A stretch of 64,000 nt of DNA from Dreissena polymorpha (GCF_020536995.1 NC_068369.1:19150421-19214420); one strand, 5' to 3'. Positions 1 through 14,900 are shown, counted from the stretch's first letter. The notes: generated by a model not told the origin, from the sequence alone. Numbers and translations: made by a program.

Positions 1-788
1 AAACCACGAGTTTTTATATTGAACAAGCAAATACGTTGAATCGATATCCCCCGAAAAATAAATTGTGTTAATGGATGAGTGCACATTTCCTGATATATGG
101 TATACAATCATTAAAAATAATCAAGTGTAGGGCAATTGATTTTATGAATTGCTACCCTCTTTGATAGCTATACACCCATGAAGTTTCATGGTGAAATCTT
201 GTAGCATATCTGAGATATAGCCTTGAAAATTTACATCATACAAAAACAACAAAAGGCAATAACTCTAAGTTAAAAAAGTGCAGGGTAATGGTTCTTGTGC
301 ATGGCACTTCTTTATGATTTTTACACACCTGTGGTGTTTGATGTTGAAATGTTGTATTGTATTTGAAATATAGCCCTGAAAAGTTCTATCAAGCGAAAAC
401 AACAAAGGGTAATAACTCTTATTTAAGAAAGTGAAGGATTATGGTTTTTACGCATGGCACTTATCCTCATTAAATAATATTTATACACCTATAAAGTCAT
501 ATTGAAGTCTTGCATGGTATCTGAGATATAGCTAAAAAATTTACATCATACAGACAAACAAACAAAGGGCAATAAGTCTTATTAAAGATAGTGTACAGTT
601 ATGGTTCTTGTGCATGGCACTTTTCCTCATAGGATTCATACACCTATGAAGTTTCATTTTGATAACTTATATAGTTTCTGAGATATAGCCCTAAAACGTT
701 TGGCGACAGATGGATGGATGCACTGACTGACAGATGGACAAGTCAACACCAATTCTATTACCCTCCGCCTTTGGCAGGGGCTAAAAAG
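1..788 (-). mobile_element. Hairpin-ended tandem-repeat element (left part off window)
   Basis: About four units of 150-160 bp share 'gcatggcactt', 'gagatatagcc' and 'aataactct' and end near 690. After them come a 'gatggatggatg' stretch and a hairpin (AGCCCCTGCC/GGCGGAGGG, minus strand, near 760-786), which matches the 5' hairpins of other elements in the window. On that basis the element points leftwards and its 3' end is outside. No gene is seen here. Confidence 0.6.
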
Positions 789-810
789 CAACAGAGTAGT
801 CAGAAGTCTA

Positions 811-1000
811 ATTACCCCAAAGCAGTCTCATTATCCCAAGGCAGTCTAATTACCCCAATGCAGTCTCATTACCCTAATACAGTTGAATTACCCCAATGCA
901 GTCTTATTACCCCAATGCAGTCTCATTATCCCAATGCAATCTAATTACCCCAAGGCATTCTCATTACCCCAATGTAGTCTCATCACTCAAATTCAGTTTA
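811..1000 (-). repeat. Ten-unit 19-bp minisatellite copying the MRPL37 exon 7 splice donor
   Basis: Ten consecutive 19-bp units with no length change run from 811 to 1000. The eleventh unit in register (1001-1019) is the real exon end and donor. The unit on the minus strand is close to GAGACTGCATTGGGGTAAT; the exon end reads GGAGACGATTTGGG|GTAAT. Most units keep GGGGTAAT, a donor-like core; a few have GGGATAAT or further changes. The exon end is therefore the likely source of the array. Confidence 0.9.
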
Positions 1001-1005
1001 ATTAC

Positions 1006-1160
1006 CCCAAATCGTCTCCTGGCCTCTTCTACAGCAACTGCGAATGTGTTTAGGAAGCTGAAAGGTTGGGCAGTCTTGTCCATGTGCAGTAGCTTGCCTG
1101 GGAACACGTTCAATGTCAGCTGGGGGTAGCAACAGCGTACACTGCTGTTGGGCCGCAGGA
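1006..1160 (-). CDS. MRPL37: MRPL37 coding exon 7 (last one inside the window)
   Basis: Acceptor TTGTTTCCAG, donor TTTGGG|GTAATT, phase 1 in and 0 out. It encodes FLRPNSSVRCCYPQLTLNVF through FAVAVEEARRRFG, matching the 'YPHTLYLLDK...FGSALAQARLLYG' region of human mL37. The donor is the first of eleven near-identical 19-bp units that continue to base 811. Confidence 0.87.
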
Positions 1161-2700
1161 CTGGAAACAAGGAAAAATACGGTTAAAAGTTTGGTAGGTT
1201 CTGTTGTATACACTATACAGATTAATTTTTCAATAACAAGAAGACTAAATACACTCTACAGGTGATTTTTTTCAGATAAAATACACTACACATATGAATT
1301 ATTCAAGGTTTACCGTAATACTCTATAGATGAATTATTCAATGTTGAATACTCTCTACAGAAGAATTATTCAAGACTAATTACACTCTGGCAGTCTGCAC
1401 ATCAATTACCCATTCAAGGTATATAAAACTCAACAGATCATTCAAGGCAAAAAAAACATTGCAGGTGCATTAATAATGGCGAAATACGAAAGAGACGAAT
1501 TACTTCAGGTTAAATAGACTCTACAGATGAATTATTAAAGGTAAAATAGACTCTACAGATGAATTATTCAAGGTAAAATAGACTCTACAGATGAATTATT
1601 CAAGGTAAAATAGACTCTACAGATGAATTATTAAAGGTAAAATAGACTCTACAGATGAATTATTCAAGGTAAAATAGACTACAGATGAATTATTAAAGGT
1701 AAAATAGACTACAGGTGAATTATTCAAGGTTAAATAGACTCTACAGATGAATTACTAAAGGTAAAATAGACTACAGATGAATTACTCAAGGTTAAATACT
1801 CCTCATGTGAATTATTCCAAGTTGAATACAATATACACTCTACGTGTTTATTATTTAAATATCAAATAGTCTAAAGATGAATATCCAAGGTTAAATACAC
1901 TCTACGGGTGATGTATTCAAGGGTAAATATACTACATGTATAATGATCAATTGTTCAAGGTTAATTAATGTCATACAGATTAATTATTCACGGTAAAATG
2001 CACTCTACAGGTGAATTATCAATATCAAATACGCAATATGCAGATTAATTGTTTGAGGTTAAATACACTCTACAGATGAATTAATACAGGATAAATACTC
2101 AACACATGAATTATTCACTGTTAAATGCACTCTCAATATGAATATTCACGATAAAATAAACGCTTAATTATTAAAAGTTAAATACACTATACAGATGAAT
2201 TACTCAAGGTTGAATACACTCTACATATTAATAATTCGAAGTTTAATACACTCTACAAATGAATAATTCAATGTTAAATACAAATCAATTATTAATGGTG
2301 AAGTACACTCTGCAGATGAAATATTCAAATTAAAATACAATCTACATATGAATAAATCAATGTTGAATACCCTACATATGACATATTCAAGGTTAAATAT
2401 ACTCTGCAGAAATATTATTGAAGCAATTATACTATTAAATTATTAAAGGTTTGAAATAACGTTCTGATGAAGAATTACTGATAAGATTAAACACATTTTA
2501 CTAATAAGTTATTCAAAGTTTAAACAAGAGCACCGCCTTGCGGGTGCAGACCGCTCATCTATTTTCTTTTTAAAGGTGAAGGGACTCTCATTTTCAATCA
2601 CAAAGGAGGGAGGAGTGGAGTGAAGAGGGGTGTATAGTGTGGGGTTGTGGATATTTATTACATTATCTTCCAAAAAAGCGAAAAAAAAAAAAAAAAAAAT

Positions 2701-2737
<37 letters not shown>

Positions 2738-2838
2738 TTGGGTGCGATGGTTGGACGGTATTTCAAACATAACCGTTTTAAAAAAAAAATGGGGGGGGGG
2801 GGGTATAGTGTGAGGGTGTGGTGATAATTTGTGAGATG

Positions 2839-2869
<31 letters not shown>

Positions 2870-2947
2870 TCAAAAAAAAAAATTGGGGGGGGGGGGTGGG
2901 GTGGGGTGGGGGTATAGTGTGAGGGTGTGGTGGTCATTTGTGAGATG

Positions 2948-2983
<36 letters not shown>

Positions 2984-5900
2984 AGGGGGGGGGGGGAGGG
3001 GGGAGGGCACGGGGGAGGGGGGGAGGGCACGGGGGATGGTTTGGGTGAAGTCTATTGTGGTATGTCAGGTAAGAGTAGTTTCATCAAAGTATCAATCAAA
3101 TCTAATCATAAATAAAGAAGTTATGGCAATTTTAGCAAAATTTAATAATTTGACCTTGAGAGTCAAGGTCATTCAAAGGTCAAAGTAAAATTCAAGTTGC
3201 CAGGTACAGTAACCTCATGATAGCATGTAAGTATTTGAAGTTTGAAAGCAATAGCCTTGATACTTCGAGTGGATCGAAACACAAAATTTAACCATATATT
3301 AAAAGTTACTAAGTCAAAAAAGGGCCATAATTCCGTAACAATGACAACCAGAGTTATGCAACTTGTCCTTTTACTGTACCCTTATGATAGTTTGTGAGTG
3401 TTCCAAGTATGAAAGCAATATCTATGATACTTTAGGGGTAAAGTGGACCAAAACATAAATCTTAACCAAATTTTCAATTTTCTAAGTATAAATGGCCCAT
3501 AATTCCGTCCAAATGCCAGTCAGAGTTACATAACTTTGCCTGCACCGTCCCCTTATGATAGTTCATAAATCTTGCAAGTATGAAAGCAATAGCTTTGATA
3601 CTGTATGAATAAAGTGGACCTAAACACAAAACTTAATCAAATTTTCAATTTTCTAAGTATAAAAAGGGCACATAATTCTGTCAAAATGCCAGTCAGAGTT
3701 ACATTACTTTGCCTGCACAGTCCCCTTATGATAGTTAGTAAGTGTTGCAAGTATGAAAGCAATAGCTTTGATGCTTAAGGAATAAAATGGACCTAAACAC
3801 AAAACTTAACCAAAATTGTCAATTTTCCAAGTATAAAAAGGGCACATAATTCTGTCAAAATGCATGCCAGAGTTATCTAACTTTGCCTGCCCAGTCCCCT
3901 CATGATAGTAAGTAAGTGTACCAAGTTTGAATGCAATAGCATTGATACTTACTGAGAAAAGTGGAACTAAACGCAAAACTTAACCAAAATTTTCAATTTT
4001 TTAAGTATAAAAAGGGCACATAATTCTGTCAAAATGCACGCCAGAGTTATCTAACTTTGCCTGTCCAGTCCCCTCATGATAGTAAGTAAGTGTACCAAGT
4101 TTGAATGCAATAGCATTGATACTTTCTGAGAAAAGTGGACCTAAACGCAAAACTTAACCGGACGCCGACGCCAACGCCAACGCCAACGCCAACGCCGACG
4201 CCGACGCCGACGCCGACGCCAAGGTGATGACAATAGCTCATAATTTTTTTTCAAAAAATAGATGAGCTAAAAAATCATAATACACATTATTTTATTTGGT
4301 AAAGATTGGATGAAAATTGTCAACCGCAAGGAGTGCCATAACTCAAAGATATTATATCAAGCTTTAAAAATTCAAGTCCGTGAAGAGCAAATTTAGTGTT
4401 TGCACAAAAGGCACAAAAACTTAAAAAGGCATGATAACTTAAGATAATTCAAGGCATTCTTGGGATGATGTTGTTGGTTACTGAACTGAGTCCTTCAATT
4501 ATAATATTGATGTTTTCAAGAAGATTAGTAAAAATGTTAGAAGAAAACAGCTTACATATCAACGTATTATGAGATATCATGGTAAAGGACATTATTAAAA
4601 TCTCACTCTTGAGGACTTTGTGCTATTGTGAGTTGAAATGACAGATATAACAGACTGCTTGATACATGTAGATGTATGCCAATTATAAGTATATCAGCAG
4701 CGCTTTTGAAAATTTGGCTAAATCCAAATGGGTAACATATCGTCCCAGATCAGACTGTGCAGTTTGCTCAGTCCAGCCAGGTATGACTGTTAGACAAACA
4801 TTTCCGTGTTTATGGAATTTTGCTTCTCTTCTCAACAAAAACCCAGTCTAAGTGGAAAGTATCCTTTTAAATCACCGTGTGCCTAGCAAAGACAAATGTG
4901 AGGAGATACTTTAAAAACATACATTAAGCCAGTTATTGAGAGAACGACTCATATTTAGGTACAAAACTGTGTTATTTTAAATCTGAGATTTTCCCACACA
5001 GAGTCTGCAGGCAACCATAGCTTCAGTTTAGCTGTTAATTGTATAAAATTTAGTGATACACTTAAAACAATAAACATTAAGTTTTTAAGCAATGAAAACC
5101 ATACACTTAAGAAGGCGAAGACAAAGCCAGTACACAATACATACAGCCATGTGTTTCCTTTGTGCTCAACACCTCCTGTTCCTGTAAATCCACCAATGGG
5201 CTGATGGGATACATGTCAAAGGGGGTGTGTTCTTTGGAGGCCTCAACTAGGGCACTGTCTCCCAGGGGTGTCAGCGGCCTTGACCCCATGACCCCTGCCT
5301 TGAACTTGCAGGCCATGTGGATATTGTCCTCTGAAGATCAATATAATAGATTATAGGGCCAAAAAAAACTTCTTCACAAGGGGCCTCTCTATCTTCCCCT
5401 TGACCAAAAAAGCCCTATCCCCTTCAGAAATCTCTTTAAAATCATGCATTTTTCTCTAAATTTCCAATCTACCTCAGTATTTTTCATTCCAAAAGCTAAA
5501 AAATTGTGTCTTTATTTCCCCGAAAACAATGCTGTGGCCCTTTCCCGAAAGTTGGTGTTTTGGCCATGTATTAATAGAAACAGATATGTTCAGGTTGTAA
5601 ATAATGACGTTTGATGTACAGCAGAGTGAATAGCCTCCTAGTAGGAAAACTGAGAAGACAAAATTTTGTCCAAGAAGAAAATCAGGACACCAAAGCAGAT
5701 CCTCTGAACAGTACTGAAAATATGCCCCACTGGGAAAAACACAGAAATACATTAACATCTGTACCAAATCTGCTAAACTGGAAAAACGCAGAAAAACATC
5801 AACATCTGTACCAAATCTGCCCAACTAGATAAAATCACAGAAAAACATCACCATCTATACCAAAGTCCCCAATTTCACCACAAAAGATGAACATAGTGCC

Positions 5901-8900
5901 GGGGGGCGGGGGGGGGGGGGGGGGCAATAAAACCCCTAATGCTGGCCATGCTTGAAGAAAGATACCCATTGAACATGCCTTCACAGGTGGGTCAGCAACA
6001 TATGCAGCAAAGAGAGGGAGGGGGGGGGGGGCTTCTGTGTACATGCAGTGCCGAGACAGAAAGGCAGGAAGAAGCAGTACCAACAGGCCTTTATGGCACA
6101 AACTACAGAACTGCGGTGGAAGCCTTCATCCATGCTGCAAACACTATAAGCAGCAAAGTAGGCCACAACATATTGTCCTCCTAACAGATGCTTTGTCAGT
6201 CCTGGATTAAGCCACAGACAACAAAAAGCTTCGACTCATAGCAGAAAAGGCCCACAGGACAACTACCATCACCTGACCAGACAAGAACAGGTGATCACTT
6301 TCTTACTGCTAACATGGCACCGTAGACTTAGCCAACACACCTAATAACACCTAATGCCATCTTTAAAGTGTCCCTTTGGAAAAGCCAACCAAACAGCTTC
6401 ACACATCCTCCAGATATGCAGGGATCATTAACAACTGAAGCAAAGAGATGTGATAAAGAGATGCATAAACATGGTTCAAACAGAAATCTCAAACCTAAAT
6501 TCAAGCACTTTTCAAGGACTTTTTAAGGCCAAATTTTCATTTTCAAGGCCGATTAACACAGTATATATCATTTATTTTCTTGAACACATTAAACTTATTT
6601 CACAATAACTCATACATGTTATTTATAGTCATTACATACAAATACACATTATCCATCCTTAACTCAATGAGTCTCACATATGTATTTACTTTTTAAAGTT
6701 ATTATAAACAAACACATTGTCTCTTTCTATGCTCACATCAAACAGACTAGTTCATTTTATTTAAACACTAGAAATGGCGCGGCAGAGGCCGACGCGTATC
6801 CCCACGCCGAATGTTTGACCTAGGTGTGCCCCAGGGTTGGTAATGGGGCCATGCATAGCTGAGATTGACCGTATTGTCATAAGAGAAGTTCATCATCAAT
6901 TAGAAGTGAATTGGTGTAGAAATGAAGAAGTTATAGTAAAAGGCAATTTTGGGTGGGTGTGACATACTGTGAAACCATTTATTTTCGTCGGCACAAAATT
7001 TCGCCCTTTTCATAAAAATGACTATTTCGTCCGCTCTTAAATTCGTCCATTTCTGGTTTTGAAAAAACAAAACAAAAAACGTCCGATTTGTTTGTAATAC
7101 ATGTAATACGCGGTTGCGAAAACATTGTGCTGGGGAAAGAGAGGTGCAGCACTTGGTAGTCACTTGCAGGAGGTGGGCCTTGTTTGGCATATGCCAATTA
7201 GCAAGTCTGTTATTTTAGGTGATAGTAACTGTCCCTTATCATTTTATGTCATTGACACGTTCTTTGTTATGATTAGCGGATAAGTTGGACTGAATAATCG
7301 TTAACAAGTGTTTTAAACAACGAAGCCAATTGCCAATTAGTCTTTTTCCATTACTATCACGGTCAAACTGATTACAATCTTACCTTTATCGGCGCCAATT
7401 AGAGAAGGTGCGAACATTATGGGTTATAATTGGCGTAAGCAAATTATTTTGGTCATATTTCATTAAAGTTTCAAGCGTTTTGCATCGTAAATATTTGAAA
7501 CCAAACAACCAAACACAAATCAAAATGTTTTTTATTAATTTGTAACAAAGCGCATAATATATTTCACACATCGTCATATTTTAATTGCGTTTAATAGTAT
7601 TGTCTTTAATCCGGATTCGCCGCGTGTAGGCTGTATAATCTGCAACACCCCTGAAAAACACAATACACACAATGGGTAATAAAGTTGTTAACAATTAGCG
7701 CTAATCAACACTATTATACCTAAACGAAGTCGACGCATTCGATACAGCCTTATTGCATTCGCGTTTTACAGGAAATGTCAGTTGTCAGTACACTGTATAA
7801 TGAACACCCCTTTGTGTCAAAACCGGATTTAACTTGAGTGTGAATAGTCGACTGTTTCATGTTCTTTGTATCAATACCATCTGTGTATCTGTATTATAAG
7901 TATACCAGTCAACAAACAAGTTGCGCGCTTCCGCATATGGGTATTCGGACGTTCAAAAAATTGACCTACGGTTTAGCGTTCATGCCGTCGAACGCATTAA
8001 AGCAATATAACTCGTTTTTTTTTTCACTATTTCTTTATATGCAAAAAATACTAGTGGCTTATAACTTACCTTTCAATCTTTTTTTCTCGCATGTTGCGAG
8101 TGTGCGAGTGTTAATTTCGAGCCGTGTGTATATGCGTGGATTACGCTGGATTTAAATGCCTCATGCCCACGGTAATTCAGTCTTATTTGTTTCAAATATG
8201 GGACATGATTGTTCGTTAGGATCTTGAATTCGTCCATCGGTCGAAGGACGAAAAACGCGAAAAATAATGTCGAACGAATAATAATGGTTTCACAGTATGT
8301 GGGCAGGGCGCCCTAGGGTTGGTAATTGTGCCATGCATAGTTGAGATTGACCGTATTGTCATAAGAGAAGTTCAGTATCAATTTGAAGTGAATCGGTGTA
8401 GAAATGAAGAAATTATAGTAAAAGGCAATTTTGGGCGGGTGTGGTCTATGTGGGCGGGGCCCCAGGGTTGGTAATGGGGCCATGCATAGTTGAGATTGAC
8501 CGTATTGTCATAAGAGAGGTTCAGTATCAATTTGAAGTGAATCGGTGTAGAAATGAAGAAATTATAGTAAAAGGCAATTTTGGGTGGGTGTGGTCTATGT
8601 GGGCGGGGCGCCCCAGGGTTGGTAATGGGACCATGCATAGTTGAGATTGACTGTATTGTCATAAGAGAAGTTCAATATCAATTTGAAGTGAATCGGTGTA
8701 GAAATGAAGAAATTATAGTAAAGGCAATTTTGGGTGGGTGTGGTCTATGTGGGCGGGGCCCCAGGGTTGGTTATGGGGCCATGCATAGTTGAGATTGACC
8801 CTAATGTCATAAGAGAAGTTCAGTATCAATTTGAAGTGAATCTGTGTAGAAATGAAAAAATTATAGTAAATGGAATTTTTTGGTGGGTGTGGCCTATGTG

Positions 8901-11900
8901 GGCAGGCGCCCCAGGGTTGGGATTGGGGCCATGCATAGTTGAGATTGACCCTAATGTCATAACAAAAGTTCAGTATCAATTTGAAGTGAATCCGTGTAGA
9001 AATGAAAAAATTATAGTAAATGGAAATTTTTGGTGGGTGTGGCCTATGTGGGCGGGGCGCCCCAGGGTTGGGAATGGGGCCATGCATGGTTGAGATTGAC
9101 CGTATTGTCATAAGAGAGGTCCAGTATCAATTTGAAGCGAATCGGTGTAGAAATAAAGAAGTAAATGTAAAATAACCTAAAAAATGAGTGAAAATTTCTG
9201 ACGCGGCCCCACCCCAACCGCTATAACTTTTGACCCAGGGGTCAGATCAAAATTCCAAATAGTGCAGGGTCGCACATATGCTCATAGCTACCATGTGTGT
9301 AAGTTTCAAGGTTCTAGTGCTTTTAGTGTAGGAGGAGATAGTGGCCAGGACGGACGGACGGACGGACGGCGGAGATAACCACAATATCCCCACCTTTTTT
9401 TCAAAAAGCGTGGGGATAATAAATCAGTTACTATTACATTTTGTATTTCACAGGGCTGTTGTTGTTTATGACTGTTTTAGATTCAACAGTTTTAACAATA
9501 GTACCTTCCTGTTTCACCAAAAAACACATTGCTTTTCAAAGCGCTTTCCCCCATTCCCCCGACCCCAATGGTCTTCATATAGACCAAACATTGTGCTTTT
9601 CGAATGTCATTTGTTTTCTGTACCCAGAAATATTCATAAGTTTCGCGCAAAACATAACGATTAACGTCATTTTGACAACTTGTTTATGACCAGAAAATAG
9701 CGCCATGAATATTCATATTTAAAGAATGTTGACGTTTCGTATAAGTGGTAATTATTTAAGCATTTTTTCTGCATTTCATCAGTGTTTATGACCAGAAAGT
9801 AGCGCCAGGAATATTCAGTTAACCACTCTGCTTTGAAACGACACTACCCCATCGCTGCATTTTTACTCGCGAAAATAAATCACAACGGAGAACCTCTGAC
9901 CTAGTACACATAATCTGTGACGTGTACACTTAACGTTTCGTACCCAATAGTGTACCAAACTTATATTTCGTACTCAACTTTTTGCGCAAAGGAATTTATG
10001 ATAAATTTTCGTAATATTTTCCTTAAGAACGATTAAAATTCATGGCAATGATAAAAGTAATTTTGAACAGAAATAAACATTTTCAAGGCTTTTTTACATG
10101 AAATAAGCACTTTTCAAGCACTTTTTCAAGGCCAACCTTAGTTTAAGGGCTTTTCAAGCCTAGGACTCGTTTTCAAGCACTTTTCAAGCCCTGTGCGAAC
10201 CCTGATAAAAACACAAGAGCACCGCATAACTGGTGCCAACGCTTGGCGGGTGCAGTTTTGAATATATGAAAGCTTGTCAGATTTTATATTTTTAGAGGTC
10301 ACAGTGACCTTGACCTTTGACCTAGTGACCATAAAATGAGTGTGGTGTGTAGAACTCATCAAGGTGCATCTACATATGAAGTTTCAAAGTTGTAGGTGGA
10401 AGCATTTTGATTTTAGAGCAAAATGTCAAGGTGTTGGTACGACGCGGACGGCACGATGAGCTGGCTATGACAATACCTCGGGTTCTCTCTGAAAACAGCC
10501 AAGCTAAAAATGGCCCCCATCTGTGAGTCCGCAGGAGATGCTGTAAGGACAGGTAGAGGCTCTGCAGAAGACAGCTTTTCCATTCTTTCCTCCGCTTTCA
10601 TATACAATGGCCATCAAAAAGGAGGAATCACCAAATATAGATACCACAAAGACTCCAAAATCATTTGATTACGTTCCTCTATCATAAATAGAACAAGAGT
10701 GCCAAACTGTCACAAGATATGCCTGTTTGAAGGTTTTGGACAACTTGATTACTTTACCGTTTGAGTGGAAAAACACAACTATTTGAGATACCATGCTAAA
10801 TCCTTAAAATGCACTAAGTGACCCCGTGACCTAGTTTTTGACCCGGCATGACCCATATTTTAATTTGACCGAGATATCATTTAGAAAAAAACTTATGATG
10901 AGATTGGGTGAAGATCGGATGAAAACTATTTCAATTAGAGAGCGGACACCATGCTCAATGCTTGAAATGCACTAAGTGACCTTGTGAACTAGTTTTTGAC
11001 CCGGCATGACCCATATTTGAACTTGACCTAGATATTATTTACCACAACTTCTGACCAAATTTGGTGAAGATCAGATGAAAACTACTTCAATTAGAGAGCT
11101 GACAACATGCTTAATCGTTGAAATGCACTAAGAGATACCGTGACCTAGTTTTTGACCCGACATGACCCATATTCAAACTTGACCTAGATTTTGTCTATAT
11201 ACAACTTCTGACCAAGTTTGGTGAAGATCAGATGAAAACTATTTGAAACACTGCTGTGGATGCCCCCGCCGCCCACCCACCAAGGGTGAAACTATTATAC
11301 GTCCCCTTTTCAATGTGCATATAAAAAGTGATAAAGAATCTGTGTTTGACAAACTCATAAGCCTTAAGTAGGTGCTAGACAGAACCTTTCTGAGACAAAA
11401 ACAAGGTGAACATATATTGGTATATCGGTATACATGTACAGAGAATGATCATAAGCAACAACTGTAAAAGTTTGAAAACTTTGTAGCAAGCCATTTTGAT
11501 GCAATAAGAAACAGGAAAATATTGTTAACCTTACACAGACTCAGATAAAAAGACAGATGTCTGGTGCAGTTAAAAGTCATTTCATAGTCAGCCTTAGCAT
11601 GTTTCTTTTCTGAAAATACATTTACAAAGTAATATTTGCTACTCATATTCTAAAAGGTTCAGCCAAAAACATTAATACCTTTGTATTTGTAGAAGGTTGA
11701 AAACTGAGGCTCGTACACAAGCAATCTTTCGGTATATAGTTCTGGGAATTCTTCATTCATGGCCTGTGCCATTTGCAGGAATCCATTAAGCAAAATCAAT
11801 CTGAAAATTCATAAAAACACTCACAAATTAGACAATTAGAGCACCATTTGATACGATCAATCAAGATTTTACCTTCCAAAAGTCTTGCAGACTGTGGATA

Positions 11901-14900
11901 AGGTAAGATCCGGAAAACACAGAAAGTGAAAAGCTCCCTGGCAAACACTAGTCACTGCAATACTGCTAAACGAATATCATGCATTGCTGTAGATCTACAA
12001 GAATATTGATCAAAACTTGCAAAACATGAAGTAGGATCATTATTAATTGATTACAAATAGATGTTATCAGCAACGTGTTTGGTATTATTGGTGAGTTCAC
12101 AAAGAAATAAAAGTCAACAATCCGATGTTTTTTATGTGTACCTGAATGTAAGACAGCCCAAACAATCAGATTGGAAGTTATTTATAGATATATTAAATTA
12201 TAACAGGTAAACCAATCAGATTAGCAGTTATTCATAGCTATACTTATTTATAACAGTCAGATGAACCAATAAAAATAGCAGTTATTTATAGATATATTTA
12301 TATATATGATATTTATTTATAACAGTTCAACCAATCAGATTAGCAGCTATTTATAGACATCATACGAGGATTTATTCTCTGGAATGCCATATTCTCTGCG
12401 GAAAACCCAATCAAGGTTCTCCAAATCAAATCTCTTTGGAAGTTTCTCTCTTGTGTTGTCCCACACTTGTGATGCCAATATTTGTCGCTTTGCTTCATCA
12501 TCCTGGAACAATTTTATCCATACATGAACATAAACAGTTGTAAAGTTTCATCACTTGCACAAATACTTTAAAAAGACATACAAAACAAGACCAAAATTAT
12601 CTTTAACAGGGCCATAACTGCACCAAAATATACAGGTGATCAAGTTTACAGTGTGATTAATTCTCTTATAAAAAAAGTTTCATCCCTCCAGCAGCTATAC
12701 TTTTTTAGTTAAAGCAATAAAAAAAATCTTGCAAGAAAGATGGAAAACGACAAATTCATATGCCTCTCTTTCAAATGGGGATTTAACAGTAAAAATCTAA
12801 TACCAGTTTACATAACTCTTTATACTTGCATTTAAAACCAACATCGCTAAATACATTTTGCAAAAGGGAATTTCTTCACAACATTACTAGTAAACAAAAT
12901 TGCGCTGACTCTTGCCATATTTTATGGTGAAAATGGTAGCCCTACCTGATCGCTGACTCTGTACTTGCCCACCAGGTCATTGATAGCAGGGGGCAGGCCA
13001 GTAAACAGCTGAGACTTTGTGAGAAGACAAGCTTGCTGCATACCTGGAAACATGAGGAACATAAAAACACCTTCCCACTGAAAGTACAATGCTTGTGAAA
13101 AAGCTGCTGACTTTAAGAAAATGACAAAAATGATTTTTTTTAATTTATAGAAAATATTGGGTAGGGCAAAATTTACCCAATGGGATGATTTGAGTTGCGT
13201 TCTGAGAAAACTGGGCATAATGCATGTGCGTACAGTGTCGTTCCAGATTAGCCTGTGCAGTCCGCACAGACTAATCAGGGACGACACTTCCTGCTTTTAT
13301 TAATTTTTTTCGTTGAATGAAGTCTCCTCTTATCAAAAATCCAATAAAGGCGGAAAGTGTTGTCCCTGATTAGCCCGTGCGGACTGCACAGGCTAATCTG
13401 GGACGACACTTTACGCACATGCATTATGCCCAGTTTTCTCATAACACGCCTCATCTGAACAAAGTTAGTAAAAGTCCACCATACAATGTCACATTCCACC
13501 TACTGAATCTTGATGCCTTGCAATTACAGACAAGACATACAGGGGTACGATTTGAACCAACTTGGTTGAGGACCGTCATACATCCTTGCAGATATAAAGA
13601 ATATGATAAATACATTTTTCAGTACATACATATGAGGGAAACAAGTGAAACCCAGGGTAGGACCAACTTTGTTCCCAAGTTCATTTTTTGAACAAACTCT
13701 GTAGAAGAACAAACCAAACAGTCAACCTCTGAGCCTTGCGGTTTCATGAGATTTGAATAGAAATGCGCGGCGCTCTGTGAAAAGGGGGTTTAATAAATAT
13801 GGGTAAATTGTCATCCAAGATTAGCCTGTGCAGTCCACACAGGATACTCAGGGACCACAATTTCTGCCTAATCTTGATTTTTGCTAAGAAGAGACTTTCT
13901 TTAAACAAAAAAATATAAAAGCGGAAAATATCCCTGATAAGATTATGCAGACAGCACAGGCTAATCTGGGACAACACTTTACGCACATGCATTAAACCCC
14001 CTTTTCACAGAGCATGGCCCCAATTTACTGTTAATAAACTTATTTTCATCCAACCTTCAGTGAATGCCGACAGGCGATGTACGTGCCACACTTTCTTTTT
14101 TTCACGTACGTCCTCAACCGCGGGTCTCTTTGCCAGCCAGTTGTCTGGTATGTCTTCCGGTGGGACCCACTCGGGGGCTGGCGGGTAAAGATAGGTCATC
14201 GGATCGACCACTTCCACGCCCTTCTCTGCAAACAGATCGCACAAGACAATCAGCCTTGCTCTTGGAATGTTGGACTTCATTCATGTGCGTAAATAGAGAA
14301 TATTATGTGAGTTTGGGATAAAGATCAAGTTTATCATGGGAGGCTTAGAACCGATGTAGCGCGAGGTTTGCCGGGCGCTTACATGTTTTGAGCCGAGCTT
14401 GATAAACTTGATCTTTATCCAAAACTCGCATAATATTCTATTAATCCTATTATTTCCTCCTTATTTTCCATTAATAATTATCAAATATCGCATTTTTTTT
14501 ACCATTTTGAATTTCCGCAGTTGACAAAAATGTATTCTCGAATTTTTGGAAAACCCCAAATCTGATCCAAAAATAGCGATAGTATAAAGTTCAAGTATAT
14601 ACGATCTTTGTTATACTATCAATTTTCATCTGGTTATAGGATAGAGTGTTGTCTCAGATTGGCAAGTGCAGGCCGCACAGACTAACCAGAGACAACGCTA
14701 CGCAAATGCATTAAGCCCAGTTTCCCAGAATGAGGCTCATATAGTAGCATAATACAATGTACCGTTATTGAGCATAATACAATGTACCGCTATTGAGCAT
14801 TATGCATATGTACCGTTATTGAGCATTATGCATATGTACCGTTATTGAGCATTATGCAAATGTACCGTTATTGAGCATAATACAATGTACCATTATTGAG

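Larger units (their letters stand above)
6470..10204. mobile_element. 3.7-kb DNA element with 5-bp target duplication ATAAA
   Basis: Left end CATGGTTCAAACAG, right end (reverse complement) CAGGGTTCGCACAG, flanked by ATAAA at 6465-6469 and 10205-10209. Both arms carry 'cttttcaagcactttt' type subterminal repeats (6500-6550, 10080-10190). No transposase is recognised. The interior is mostly later insertions (6775-9425). Confidence 0.7.

Noticed and set aside
2630-3115. Pro-rich and Lys-rich open frames
   Set aside because: Products of A and G homopolymer runs.
8378-9111. Open frames on both strands with repeated peptides such as NYAWPH or GPCIVEID
   Set aside because: These are repeat units of a tandem-core element, with no start, splice or domain evidence.
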